In this document: positions 21,427 to 32,587 of the stretch, piece after piece | Position numbering within the stretch: the stretch's first letter is position 1 | How the letters are laid out: each line of letters starts with the position of its first letter | Assembly: GCF_050003625.1 (NCBI RefSeq) | Contig: NC_134399.1 | Coordinates: 149,972,473-150,036,472 of the forward strand | Source of the DNA: Haematobia irritans | Taxonomy: Eukaryota; Arthropoda; Insecta; Diptera; Muscidae | Reading direction: 5' to 3' | Length of the DNA stretch: 64,000 nucleotides | Notes under the pieces: generated by a model | Databases searched by the model: none | Seen by the model: only the letters and a program-made list of their open reading frames with translations | What the model was told of the DNA's origin: nothing | Made by a program: the position numbers and the translations under genes

Positions 21427-23045
21427 ACAAGTATATACAGCAGTAAGTTCGGCCGGGCCGAATCTTAAATACCCACCACCATGAACCAAATATTAGGGTT
21501 TCCTTTGAAGTTTCAGGAGGGCTTGAGGACTTGAGGACACTTCCCGAAGATAAATTTAAAGATTTCACCTATGAGGACTATATCAGATTCTGGATTTATA
21601 AGAACCATTTTTGTTTGAGTTTTAGAGGAATCATTAACATCTCTTATAAGTGTGCAAGAAAATTATAAAATAACGTCTTGATTTGAAATCTTAAATATGT
21701 AGATTTTCACCCGAGAAGTAAAATCTGGAAATTTTACATTGAGTTTCAAGCAATTTTCATGATCAGTGCGCCTTCTAACCCTCAAAAAGTGAAGTCGGTC
21801 TATATGGAGGCATTACCAAAAGGACCGATAAAAACTTAATCCGATACACCCTCAAAAAGTGAAGTCGGTCTATATGGAGCCATTACCAAAAGGACCGATA
21901 AAAACTTAATCCGATACACGTTTTTGTGAGCCTTAAATACGAGAATATTTACAATTTCAGACAAATCGGATATAAACTACGGTTTCTAGAAACCCAAGGA
22001 GTTAAATCGGGAGATCGTTCTTATGGGAGCTATACTAAAATATGGACCGATACTCACTGTTTTCGGCACACCACTTTATGGCCCAAAAATACCTCTAGAT
22101 TTCCAACTTCTGAAAAACTTCGGATTCTAGAAGGCCAAGAAGTAAAATCGGGATATCGGTCTATATGGGGGCTATACCAAAACATGGACCGATACTCACC
22201 ATTTGTGGCACACCTCTGTATGATCCTAAAATACCTATAAATTTCCAATTTCAGACAAATTGTATATAAACTACGGATTCTATAAACCCAAGATGTAAAA
22301 TTGGGAGATCGGTCTATATGGGGGCTATACCAAAACATGGAACGATACGGACCATTTTCGGCTCACCTTTTGATGATCCTCAAGTACCTCTAGATTTTCA
22401 ATTTCAGGCAAATTGGTTATAAACTACGGTTTCTATAAGCCCAAGACCCCAAATCGGGAGGTCGGTTTATATGGGGACCATACCAAAACATAGACCGATG
22501 CTCACCATTTTTGGCACACCTCTTTACGGTTCTAAAGTACCACTCGATTTCCAATTTCAGGTAAATTGGATAAAAACTGCGGTTTCTATAAGCCCAAGAA
22601 GTAAAATCGGGAGATCGGTCTATATGGGGGCTATACCAAAATATGGACCCATACTCACAATTTTTGGCACACGTATTTGTGGTCCTACAATACCTCTAGA
22701 TTTCCAATTTCAGGTAAATTGAATAAAAACTGCGGTTTCTATAAGCCCAAGAAGTAAAATCGGGAGATCGGTCTATATGGGGGCTATACCAAAACATGGA
22801 CCAATACTCACCATTTCTGTTACACCTCTTTTTGGTCATAAAATGTCTCTAGATTTAAAATTTCAGGCAAATTGGATAAAAACTACGATTTCTATAAGCC
22901 CAAGACCCCAAATCGGGAGGTCGATTTATATGGGGACTATATCAAAACCTGGACCGATATAGCCCATCTTCGAACTTGACCTGCCTGCAGACAAAAGACG
23001 AGTATGTGCAAAATTTCAGCACGATTGCTTCATTAATGAAGACTA
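21427..23045 (+). mobile_element. Family C HINE-like element, 3' end lost
   Basis: 5' end ACAAGTATATACAGCAG, hairpin TTCGGCCGGGCCGAA and AATACCCACCACCATG. About seven central units of roughly 150 bp (GGTCTATATGGGGGCTATAC words) follow. Near the start of the array a 70-bp segment beginning ACCCTCAAAAAGTGAAGTCG is duplicated in tandem at 21778 and 21848. The copy stops after GCACGATTGCTTCATTAATG, before the microsatellite and terminal stem-loop. Confidence 0.8.
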
Positions 23046-23513
23046 AATTTGTGTCTCCCACACAATAGTCCAGAATTTCTTACAATTTCTAAATTTTACC
23101 AATAACGTGCCCATCTTGAACTTAGTATGGTACTAAAGACATTTATGCAATTTTGAACTCCAATTGTTTCCTTCAAATTTCGAAATTTTCTTTAACAAGT
23201 GGAACAATTAATTACGTTAAATAAATTTTCTTGAATTTGTCGACAAATTTTTACTAATATTTATAAAAAATGCGTGGCATCTGCATTTGTAATACAGTTT
23301 AGCTAAAAATTTGCTTTCTGGTGGGTTCACTGTTTTTTTTCTTTTTTTTTTTGAGTAAAATATGAAGTTTTCTTTCATCTAAATAATCCAATTTTTAAGT
23401 CGAATCACTTAACTATAAAAACTAAACGACTTCATTCAAAAGTTTATCGACTTTTTGACAAGTATTTTAGGGACAAGAAATATTTGGCTCCACAACAACA
23501 TGTTTTTCAGTGT
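23046..23513. mobile_element. E-related repeat
   Basis: Ends ACAACATGTTTTTCAGTG followed by TA and contains the E words AAGTCGAATCACTTAACTAT and ATTCAAAAGTTTATCGACTT. The left boundary is unclear. Confidence 0.5.
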
Positions 23514-23787
23514 AAAATGACCAATCCCTTCCATACGTTTTGAAGAGAACTGTGCATAGACACCAGGGACTAGTCCCGTCCCGTCGTGGTTTTAATTCAT
23601 TTTCCTTATGGTTCCTTTTAAATAAAGGCAAATTTTGCTTTTAAATTAAATAGAGACAGTTTTGCTTTGAAGTATCCGTAAATACAGTAAAAGGGAGTGA
23701 ACACTGGATAAGATTTGAATACCAATTTTAATTTTATAGACACTAGACGTAAAGCTATATAGCTCCCAAAAATTATTTTATTTTAAA

Positions 23788-24975
23788 ACAAGTACGGAAA
23801 GTCTAAAGTCGAGCGGGGCCCACTATATTATGTCCTTCACCACTATGTATACCAACATTTTTGATACCATCTTAACGCCTTCAAATTTGTTAGGAGATGT
23901 ATAAAGATTTGGGCAAAATTTTTTAAATTTTCACAAAATGTCTAGACTCAAAATTTAAATTGGTTATTGACCAGGACGGAGCACAATGTTAGTAAACAAT
24001 ATTGGAGATGTTTCAATTGCAAAATTTTGCAAATCTGCATTTATGATTTATAGGTCAATATATTCGAATTATAGTATAGGTAAATGTGAATAGTTTCTGC
24101 GAGTTTACGACTAAACAGTGACGATTTTACAAGGAATATTTGGGCCATATTTGCTCAAATCGGAAGGACATATATATGGGGACTTTGTCTAATTCTGAGC
24201 CGATTTTGATATATATGGGAGTTACATCTAAATCTAAACCAATTTTGACCAAATTTGGCATGCATAGTAAAACTGTTATTTCCAATACCTGTGCATAATT
24301 TTAAGTAAATTTGAGGGAAATTTTGATCTACGGTGGTCATATGACTGTAAATCCGATGGCAGATATATGTGGGAGCTATATTTAAATCTGAACCGATTTC
24401 AACCAAATTCGGTGTGCATAGTTATAATATTAATTCTACTCCCTGTTCAAAATTTCAAGTATATCGGAGCAAAAGATTGGCCTCTGGGGCCATAGAAGTG
24501 TAAATTGGGCGAAAGCTATATATGAGAGCTATTTCTGAATCTGAACCGATTTGGCTGACATTTTGCAAAATTTAGGAAACTCACAAAACATTCGATTATA
24601 CGAGATTAGAACCAGATCGGTTGATAAATACGTCATTTATGACCACATCGGTTATAAATATATATGGCGGTTATATCTAAATCTGAACCGATTTTTTCCA
24701 AAATCAATAGGGGTCGTCTTTGAGCCGAAAAAAGGCCGTTTACCAAATTTGAAGACGATTGGATTTAAGCTGCGAGATGGACTTTGCACACAAAAATACA
24801 TCAACAGACAGACAGACAGACAGATGGACTGACAGACATCGTTAAATCGACTCAGAATTTAATTCTAAGCCGATCGGTATACTAAAAGATGGGTCCATGA
24901 CTATTCCTTCTCGGCGTTACATACAAATGCACAAACTTATTATACCCTGTACCACAGTAGTGGTGAAGGGTATAA
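23788..24975 (+). mobile_element. Family D HINE-like element, complete
   Basis: 5' end ACAAGTACGGAAAG with GTCCTTCACCACTATG. Central ATATATGGGAGCTATA units follow, then an ACAGACAGACAGACAGATGG microsatellite at about 24807. The 3' end is CCACAGTAGTGGTGAAGGG then TATAA. The 5' TTCACCACTA pairs with the 3' TAGTGGTGAA. Confidence 0.8.
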
Positions 24976-25470
24976 AAAGCCTTATCTTTGGCTCGGAAAA
25001 CCTTAAGGAAAGTTCAATATTCAATCAAGTGCATTTTTTCTGGATGTGAGAACATCTTTAAACAATTATTCGAGTAGATTGAATTCGATGGATTCAGATC
25101 GCCTGTCTCATATGAGCTAACATCCTCACAATTGCCCTACGCTCCTTGAGTAGTTCTCCAGACTTTTTCTTGTCTGGGTCATCCCATAGTATTTTCGTGT
25201 CTCCCGTGCCGATTAATCCAACTCAGCCCGCGTTGCCTTTATGGGCTTTGTGTTATCTAAGTTCAGTTCCCTATGTCGGATCATCTCGAATGAATTTCAG
25301 ATCGGATCATCTCGAATGAATTTCAGATCGGCTTGTCATAGGACGGAAGTACTTACGTTTTCGGATCATTTTCATAGAAGTTGTGCCTTGGAAGTTCATT
25401 TGAATGAAGAATTTTAAAAAACGAAACGAAAAAAATCGCCAATTCCACTTTTTATTTTTATCAACATTTT
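24976..25470. other. No recognised gene; short local duplication
   Basis: Contains a tandem duplication of CGGATCATCTCGAATGAATT followed by TCAGAT at about 25277-25328. Otherwise unique-looking sequence without coding potential. Confidence 0.35.
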
Positions 25471-27192
25471 TATACCCACCACCATAGAATGGTGACGGGG
25501 GTATAATAAGTTTGTCATTCCGTTTGTAACGCATCGAAATATCGATTTCCGACTATAGAAAGTATATATATTCTTGATCAGGGAGAAATTCTAAGACGAT
25601 ATAACGATGTCCGTCTGTCCGTCTGTCTGTCTGTCTGTCTGTCTGTCTGTTGTAATCACGCTACAGTCTTCAATAATGAAGCAATCGTGCTGAAATTTTG
25701 CACAAACTCGTCTTTTGTCTGCAGACAGGTCAAGTTCGAAGATGGGCTGTATCGGTCCAGGTTTTGATATAGTCCCCATATAAACCGACCTCCCGATTTG
25801 GGGTCTTGGGCTTATAGAAACCGTAGTTTTTATCCAATTTGCCTGAAATTTTAAATCTGGAGGTATTTTGTGACCGTAAAGAGGTGTGCCAAAAATGGTG
25901 AGTATTGGTCCATATTTTGGTATAGCCCCATATAGACCCATCTCCCGATTTTACTTCTTTGGCTTATAGAAATCGCAGTTTTTATTCAATTTACCGGAAA
26001 TTGGAAATCTAGAGGTATTGTAGGACCACAAATACGTGTGCCAAAAATTGTGAGTATCGGTCCATATTTTGGTATAGCCCCCATATAAACCGATCTCCCG
26101 ATTTTACTTCTTGGGCTTATAGAAACCGCAGTTTTTATTCAATTTACCTGAAAATGGAAATCTAGAGATATTGTAGGACCACAAATACGTGTGCCAAAAA
26201 TTGTGAGTATCGGTCCATATTTTGGTATAGCCCCCATAAAGACCCATCTCCCGATTTTACTTCTTTGGCTTATAGAAATCGAAGTTTTTATTCAATTTAC
26301 CGGAAATTGGAAATCTAGAGGTATTGTAGGACCACAAATACGTGTGTCAAAAATTGTGAATATCGGTCCATGTTTTGGTATGTTCCCCATATAAAACGAC
26401 CTCCCGATTGGGGTCTTGGGCTTATAGAAACCTTATTTTTTATCCAATTTGTCTGAAATTGGAAATCTAGAGGTATTTTAGGACCATAAAGAAGTGTGCC
26501 GAAAATGGTGAGGATCGGACCATATTTTGGTATAGCCCCCATATAGACCGATTTCCCGATTTTACTTCTTGGGCTTCTAGAATCCGAAGTTTTTATCCTA
26601 TTTGCCTGAAATTGGAAATCTAGAGGTATTTTCGGGTCATAAAGAGGTGTGCCGAAAACGGTGAGTATCGGTCCATATTTTAGTATAGCCCCCATAAGAA
26701 CGATCTCCCGATTTAACTCCTTGGGTTTCTAGAAACCGTAGTTTTTATCTGATTTGCCTGAAATTGTAAATATTCTGGTATTTTAGGCTCACAAAAACGT
26801 GTATCGGATTAGGTTTTTATAGGTCCATTTGGTAATGCCTCCATATAGACCGACTTCACTTCTTGAGGGTGATGATGAAAATTGCTTGAAACTCAATGTA
26901 AAATTTCCAGATTTTACTTCTACAGATTTAAGATTTCAAATCAAAACGTTATTTTATAATTTTCTTGCACACTTACAAGAGATGTTAATGATTCCTCTAA
27001 AACTCAAACAAAAATGGTTCTCATAAATCCAGAATCCAGAAACCTCATGGATGAAATCTTTAAATTTATCTTCGGGAAGTGTCCTCAAGTCCTCAAGCCC
27101 TCCTGAAATTTCAAAGGAAACCCTAATATTTGCTTCATGGTGGTGGGTATTTAAGATTCGGCCCGGCCGAACTTACTGCTGTATATACTTGT
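25471..27192 (-). mobile_element. Family C HINE-like element, complete
   Basis: Minus-strand complete copy. The 5' end at 27192 is ACAAGTATATACAGCAG, then TTCGGCCGGGCCGAA and AATACCCACCACCATG. Central units of about 150 bp follow. The 3' module (25474-25640) has a GACA/GACG microsatellite and the TATATATTCTTGATCAGG words complement. It ends CCATTCTATGGTGGTGGG then TATA. TACCCACCACCAT and ATGGTGGTGGGTA are exact complements. Confidence 0.85.
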
Positions 27193-27619
27193 TTTATTAC
27201 ACTTTCATATTCTAATTATCCATTACAATTTGTAAAACTTTTTCGGTCCGACTAAGGATTAAGCTAGAGTATGTTGGCACCATAACAGAACGCCTTAGCA
27301 CACGCAGCCACAAACGCCATTGAACACGAAGCGTAGAAACTTCAATTCAAATGTTTGTGATATGGTCGCAATATGATATCAAATATTTTTTTTTTTCAAA
27401 AGATTGGTTTTTACGTTATAGATCGTTTTTATTTTGCTATTTTCGGCATATATTAGGTTTTTTCCAACCTAAACTCAATAAAAAATTGAAAGTTCCATTT
27501 TCTAAGACTGACCTAAAAGATCTTCATTGGATGTGAGAAAAAATTGATGGATGATCCCGGGATGGTCTTAAAACGAAATGTTTGTGGAATAACTTCTAAT
27601 TTTTTTGCTGGGCTGTTAA
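27193..27619. other. Mixed sequence with an N-repeat end
   Basis: No gene recognised. The last part (27530-27612) matches the right end of the N repeat: GATCCCGGGATGG, CGAAATGTTTGTGGAA and CTAATTTTTTTGCTGGG. TTAA at 27616-27619 is the piggyBac-type target. Confidence 0.4.
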
Positions 27620-27920
27620 CCCATTACCGCCCTCTGTCCCCATATGAGGACAACTGTTTAAAGTCAAACAACCATGAGCTACCCATTATTTTTGTACTCT
27701 TAAATACACGTATATACTCCAGCTTTATACTCCATGTGATCTATAAACAAAGACATTCGGTCGCATTTAATAAACAAGTGTCACATTCGATGCGTAAAAT
27801 GCTTCCAATAGTTTTATGTGTACCTCGATTGTGTGTAGCTAAAACTGTTAAATAGAGGTAATAGAAATTTTTGGAGAATTTCATACTTAATCTGCCCAAT
27901 GTCTAGAAAGTGCCAGTTTT

Positions 27921-29010
27921 TATACCCTCCACCATAGGATGGGGGGTATACTTACTTTGTCATTCCGTTTGTAACACATTGAAATATTGATCTAAGACCC
28001 TATAAAGTATATAATTCTGGGTAGTGGTGAAATTCTGAGTCGATCTAAGCCTATCCGTCCGTCCGTATGTTGAAATTACGCTAACTTCCGAACGAAACAA
28101 GCTGTCGACTTGAAACTTGGCAAAAGTAGTTGTTATTGATCCGATCCGGCTGAAATTTGGTACATGGTGTTAGTCTATGGTCTCTCGCAACCATGCAAAA
28201 ATTGGTGCAAATCGGTCCATAAATCTATATAGCCCCCATATAAACCGATCCCAAGATTTGTCCTCCGGAGCCTTTTGAAGGAGCAAAATTCATCCGATCC
28301 GGTTGAAATTTGGGACGTGGTGTTATTATATGGTATCTAATAACCATGCCAAAATTGGTCCATATCGGTCCATACTTATATATAGACCCCATATAAACCG
28401 TTGCCCAGATTTGATCTCCGGAGCCTCTTGGAGAAGCAAAATACATCCGATCCGGTTGAAATTTGGAACGTAGTGTTAGTTTATGGCCTCTAATACTCAT
28501 GCCAAAAGTGGTCCATATCGGTCTATAGTTATATATAGCCGATCCCCAATGACACAAAAATTGGTCCAAAATTTTACCAAAATTTTTGTTCTATAGCAAA
28601 TTTTGTCAAAATTTTATTTCTATAAAAAATATTGTCAAAATTTTATTTCTATAGAAAATTTTGTCAAAATTTTATTTCTATAGAAAATTTTGTCCAAATT
28701 TTACTTCTATTGAAAAAGTTGTAAAAATTTTATTTTGTCAAATATTTATTTCTATAGAAACTTTTGACAAAATTTTATTTCTATAAAAATTTTTGTAAAA
28801 CTTAATTGCATACGTATTTAATAGGCAATTTTTAGTATGGACTACCTTGCAATTTAGAAGACGGTGTTAAGAAGTTTTACCTTGCCATCGGCAAGTGTTA
28901 CCGCAATTATTCGATTGTGGATGACAGTCTTCAGTAGAAGTTTCTACGCAATCCATGGTGGAGGGTACGTAAGATTCGGCCTAGCCGAACTTACGGCCGT
29001 ATATACTTGT
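27921..29010 (-). mobile_element. Family B HINE-like element, complete
   Basis: Minus-strand copy with 3' end at 27921 (complement of TATGGTGGAGGGTATA) and 5' end ACAAGTATATACGGCC at 29010. It contains about three 153-bp units and a 29-nt minisatellite at 28569-28806. It abuts the next family A copy with no base between. Confidence 0.8.
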
Positions 29011-29060
29011 TATACCCTGCTCCACACTGTGGAAATCGGTTCAGATATAGATATAGCTCC

Positions 29061-29155
<95 letters not shown>

Positions 29156-30332
29156 CGTCCGACATGGACTTATATGGCCCCAGAAGCCAGAGTTTTACCC
29201 TAATTTGCTTCAAAATTTGCACAAGAAGAACAATTAGTACTATAGTCCAGTGTGCCAAATTTGATTGAAATCGGTTCAGATTTAGATATAGCTCCCATAT
29301 ATCTTTCGCCCGATATGGACTAATACGGTCCCAGAAGCTAGGGTTTTACCCCAATTTGGTTGAAATTTTCTACTACGAGTACAATTAATAGTGTAGTCAA
29401 GTATGCCTAATTTTATTGAAATCGGTTTATATATAGCTCCCATATATAGCTTTCGGCCGATTTACACTCATATGGCCACAGAGGCCAATTTTTTGCTCCG
29501 ATTTAGTTGAAATTTTGCATAGGGAGTAGAATTAGGATTGTAGCTATGCGTGCCAAATTTGGTTGAAATCGGTTCAGATTTAGATATATCTCCCATATAT
29601 AGCTTTCGGCCAATTTACACTCATATGACCACAGGGGCCAATTTTTTGCTCCGATTTAGTTGAAATTTTACACAGGGAGTAGAATTAGCATTGTTGCTAT
29701 GCGTGCCAAATTTGGTTGAAATCGGTTAAGATTTAGATATAGCTCCCATATATAGCTTTCGCCCAATTTACACTCATACGACCACAGAGGCCAATTTTTT
29801 GCTCCGATTTAGTTGAAATTTTGCACTGGGAGTAGAATTAGCAATATAGCTATGCGTGCCAAATTTGGTTGAAATCGGTTCAGATTTAGATATAGCTCCC
29901 ATATATATGTTTTTCTGATTTCGACAAAAATGGTCAAAATACCAACATTTTCCTTGTAGAATCGCCACTGCTTAGTCGGAAAGTGGTAAAAACGACTCTT
30001 ATTTTCCTTAACTTCTAATACATATATATCGAGCGATAAACAATAAATAAACTTTTGCGAAGCTTCCCTAAAATTGCTTCAGATTTAAATGTTTCCCATA
30101 TTTTTTTACTTCCATTGCGTTCCACCCTAATGCATTAGCCGGCTTAAATTTTGGGTCTATCAAATTCTGTCCAGATCGAGTGATATTTAGGTGTATGTAT
30201 TAGGGACAAACTTTTATATATATCCCCCAATACATTTGACGGATGTAATATAGTATCGAAAATTTAGATCTACAAAGTGGTGCAGGATATAATATAGTCG
30301 GCCCCGCCCGACTTTAGACTTTCCTTACTTGT
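29011..30332 (-). mobile_element. Family A HINE-like element with expanded TA run
   Basis: Minus-strand copy. Its 5' end ACAAGTAAGG lies at 30332, the central units at 29160-29960, and a shortened 3' end (TATACCCTGCTCCACACTGTGGA) at 29011. The usual ATATATAT of one central unit has expanded to a 90-bp TA run at 29064-29153. The 3' microsatellite module is missing. Confidence 0.75.
29064..29153. repeat. (TA)n microsatellite, about 45 units
   Basis: Uninterrupted TA dinucleotides, inside a family A central unit whose consensus already contains a short TATATA tract. It yields spurious Tyr-Ile repeat frames on both strands. Confidence 0.95.
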
Positions 30333-30426
30333 TTTTATTTAAATCTTTTTATTTAGTCGTCACTGATTTAATAGAAAACCATAAAATCAACTTTTGCCCG
30401 GCAGTTTAATTTTGGGCGTTAATGGG

Positions 30427-30802
30427 TTAATTTGCCTTTACGTTTCCTCTTATTCCGGCATACTATGCGAAGCCTTCTTTCGTATTCCGAGTATTCGTTG
30501 AATATTCTTTTGCCTCCTAATACGGTTCGCGATAGAACCGTAATGTCTGCTGTTTTCTTAATTGACCCCCGGCAATCTGCGAAAACTTTTTTGGACAACA
30601 TGCCGATTTGTATACCGATTTGCAACCCATAATAATCTTGGAAATTCCATAATATAATAGTTTATTTATTAAAGCATTTTTATTTGAGAAATTCGTGGAA
30701 ATCTAAATACTAATCACTAACTGAGTTTTTACTTTAGTGAAAGCAAATAACCAACGACAAAAAATAATCGCAAACATGCGACAGGTACTCGCAACAGGTA
30801 CT
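30427..30802. other. 3' flank of the first paralogue
   Basis: Unique sequence. A minus-strand AATAAA at 30661-30666 lies 137 nt after the stop codon at 30803, matching the 141-nt spacing in the second paralogue. A short minus-strand frame at 30419-30625 has a basic end (RNKRKRKGK) but no known family. Confidence 0.4.
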
Positions 30803-31255
30803 CTAATTCGGATTGAGTTTGACCTCGGCAAAGGCAGCATTCAACCTAGATTTTGAGATATATTGCTGACGTTGTTTTTCTTCAACGAAAAGTTGGAAGT
30901 GGCCTTCACCGAAACCAAAACTACGCATTGTCTTCCTCATGGCCATTGGTATACGTCTTAAACCTTTCACTGGAGGCGTTGGAGATGGTGGAGCTGAGGA
31001 TGATGGTGCTGGATTATAAGACGAGGAATTATTTAGGCCTGCTGCCAAAGATGCAACTGAAGTTGTTGAATCACTAACACCAGTTGCCGATACAACACAA
31101 CGTTCATCGCATCGTTTGTCCCCTGGACAATTGGCATTTTTGCAGGCCTTTTCCTCGATAATACAGAAAATTTTTATAAATTTCTGCACAATGAAAATTA
31201 CGAAAAAGAAGAATATGTTAATGACAAACAAATGTTTTCTTGCTGCCAAAATCAT
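30803..31255 (-). CDS. Small single-pass membrane protein, paralogue 1
   Basis: A 150-residue protein of unknown function, paralogous to 37560-38018. Starts MILAARKHLF, then one hydrophobic segment (residues about 10-33, rich in Phe, Ile and Val). A cysteine cluster CKNANCPGDKRCDERC follows, then a variable Ser/Ala/Pro linker. The conserved C-terminus contains IPMAMRKTMRSFGFGEGHFQ and ends EVKLNPN. The ATG at 31255 is the first after the predicted transcription start (31404). The longer open frame starts at a TTG and has a TAA further upstream, so the ATG is preferred. Topology is probably a signal anchor. Confidence 0.75.
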   Translation of the reverse strand: MILAARKHLFVINIFFFFVIFIVQKFIKIFCIIEEKACKNANCPGDKRCDERCVVSATGVSDSTTSVASLAAGLNNSSSYNPAPSSSAPPSPTPPVKGLRRIPMAMRKTMRSFGFGEGHFQLFVEEKQRQQYISKSRLNAAFAEVKLNPN

Positions 31256-31401
31256 GATGAGCCCAGTGATTTCGTTACCGAAAAACAATGAGATTTCCTT
31301 TTAAGTGATGGATGTACGATGTGCTGGCACTGTTCTATGACAATGATATCACAGTGCGTTAGATCAGATTGTGAAACGAATTGCAATGACTTGCAAAGGT
31401 A

Positions 31402-31437
31402 ACTGATCTACTGCAGCTTTATTCTCTAGTATTTATA
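31402..31437 (-). promoter_or_regulatory. TATA/initiator promoter of paralogue 1
   Basis: TATAAATA at 31437-31430 and initiator ATCAGTT with predicted start A at 31404, 33 nt apart. The same arrangement is conserved at the second paralogue. Confidence 0.7.
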
Positions 31438-31810
31438 TTAAAGAATGTTTCTACCTGCAATTGTATTCGTAGTTCATCCGATAAGAAAATTGCCTTTCCT
31501 TTTTGGATTGACTTTTAGGTAGAAAATTTGAGGGCACACAAAAATAATAATTCTTATAGGTAAATTCATTATTGGATATTCCTTGGCTTATTATATATTT
31601 CGTAGAATATGCAAATAATTTCTACATAAATATTGAATACTTTAGTTTTAGCCCTATTTTCCAACAATTTTTCTTTGTATAATTTCAATCGCAATTCAGA
31701 GAAATATTTTAAAACCAATTTATAACCAATAAGTTATTTCAACAAAATCATTCAATAGGTAAGATGGTTACAGTTATAACATTTTTTTAATCGATTTAAA
31801 ATTTTATCTT
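31438..31810. other. No recognised feature
   Basis: AT-rich upstream sequence of paralogue 1. It resembles the corresponding region of paralogue 2 only for the first few dozen bases (TTTCTACCTGC near 31449). Confidence 0.3.
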
Positions 31811-32153
31811 AGGTTTTAGGTTTAGGTGGCTGCCCGATGTATCAGACTTACTTAGACTATTTAATCCATTGTGATACCACATTGGTGAACTTCCCTCTTA
31901 TCACTGAGTGCTGCCCTATTCCATGTTAAGCTCAATGACAAGGGACCTACTTTTTATAGCCGAATCCGAACGACATTCCACATTGCAATGAAACCACTTA
32001 GAGAAGTTTTGAAACACTCAGAAATGTCACCAGCATTACTGAGGTGGGATAATCCACCGCTGAAAAACTTTTTCGTGTTCGGTCAAAGCAGGAATCGAAC
32101 CCCCGACCTTGTGTATGCAAGGCGGGCATGCTAACCATTGCACCACGTGACTG
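31811..32153 (-). mobile_element. tRNA-derived SINE, near full length
   Basis: Minus-strand copy with CGTGGTGCAATGGTTAGC (A box), GGTCGGGGGTTCGATTCC (B box), body and a 3' end GGCAGCCACCTAAACCTAAA-like tail. No clear target duplication was seen. Confidence 0.75.
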
Positions 32154-32587
32154 TAAGTAAATACATTAAACAAAATCTCTGTCACCTACAACTTCACTTC
32201 GACTTCAGTTTAAAACCATATGTTGAATAAACTCAAAGAGTACATTAACAAACAGAGAAGAATGTTTTTCAAATTGATTCTTACAAACTGCAAGATGGTT
32301 TAATGGTCGATCGTTTCGTAACTCCATTACTCCTCAACAAAATCATATACTTAATTGTGCTTTCATTACCGAATTAAATCTAATGTTAAAAACTTTTTAT
32401 TTTTTCTTCTTATTTTACTTGTACTAAATAAATATCATATAGAAAATATTTTAATTTTTGAGATTCTTCTTCAATTATTTAGAAATTTGTTCTGAGAACT
32501 TTATTCTTGAATTGTGAAATGGCGTTACGAAATTAGGCGCTATTTGGTCTATAATATCTATCGTGAGACAAAATATAAAAAAACGAA
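32154..32587. repeat. Copy of a low-copy repeat shared with 32855-33190
   Basis: The stretch 32200-32335 (TTTAAAACCATATGTTGAAT, AACAAACAGAGAAGAATGTT, GGTCGATCGTTTCGTAACTC) is a diverged relative of 32860-33010 (CCTAAAACCATGCATTGCC, GGTCGGACGTTTCGGAATTA). The family is unidentified; a retroelement leader region is possible. The remainder is unique AT-rich sequence. Confidence 0.45.

Larger units (their letters stand above)
27620..30426 (+). mobile_element. piggyBac-like element with two nested HINEs
   Basis: Left end CCCATTACCGCCC, right end GGGCGTTAATGGG, with TTAA immediately outside both (27616-27619, 30427-30430). TTAA duplication and CCC...GGG ends are hallmarks of piggyBac. Only about 395 bp belong to this element itself; the interior is a family B (27921-29010) and a family A copy (29011-30332). 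It carries no transposase, so it is a MITE-like derivative. Confidence 0.75.

Noticed and set aside
28864..29268. Tyr/Ile-repeat proteins on both strands
   Set aside because: Translation of a TA microsatellite within a family A element.
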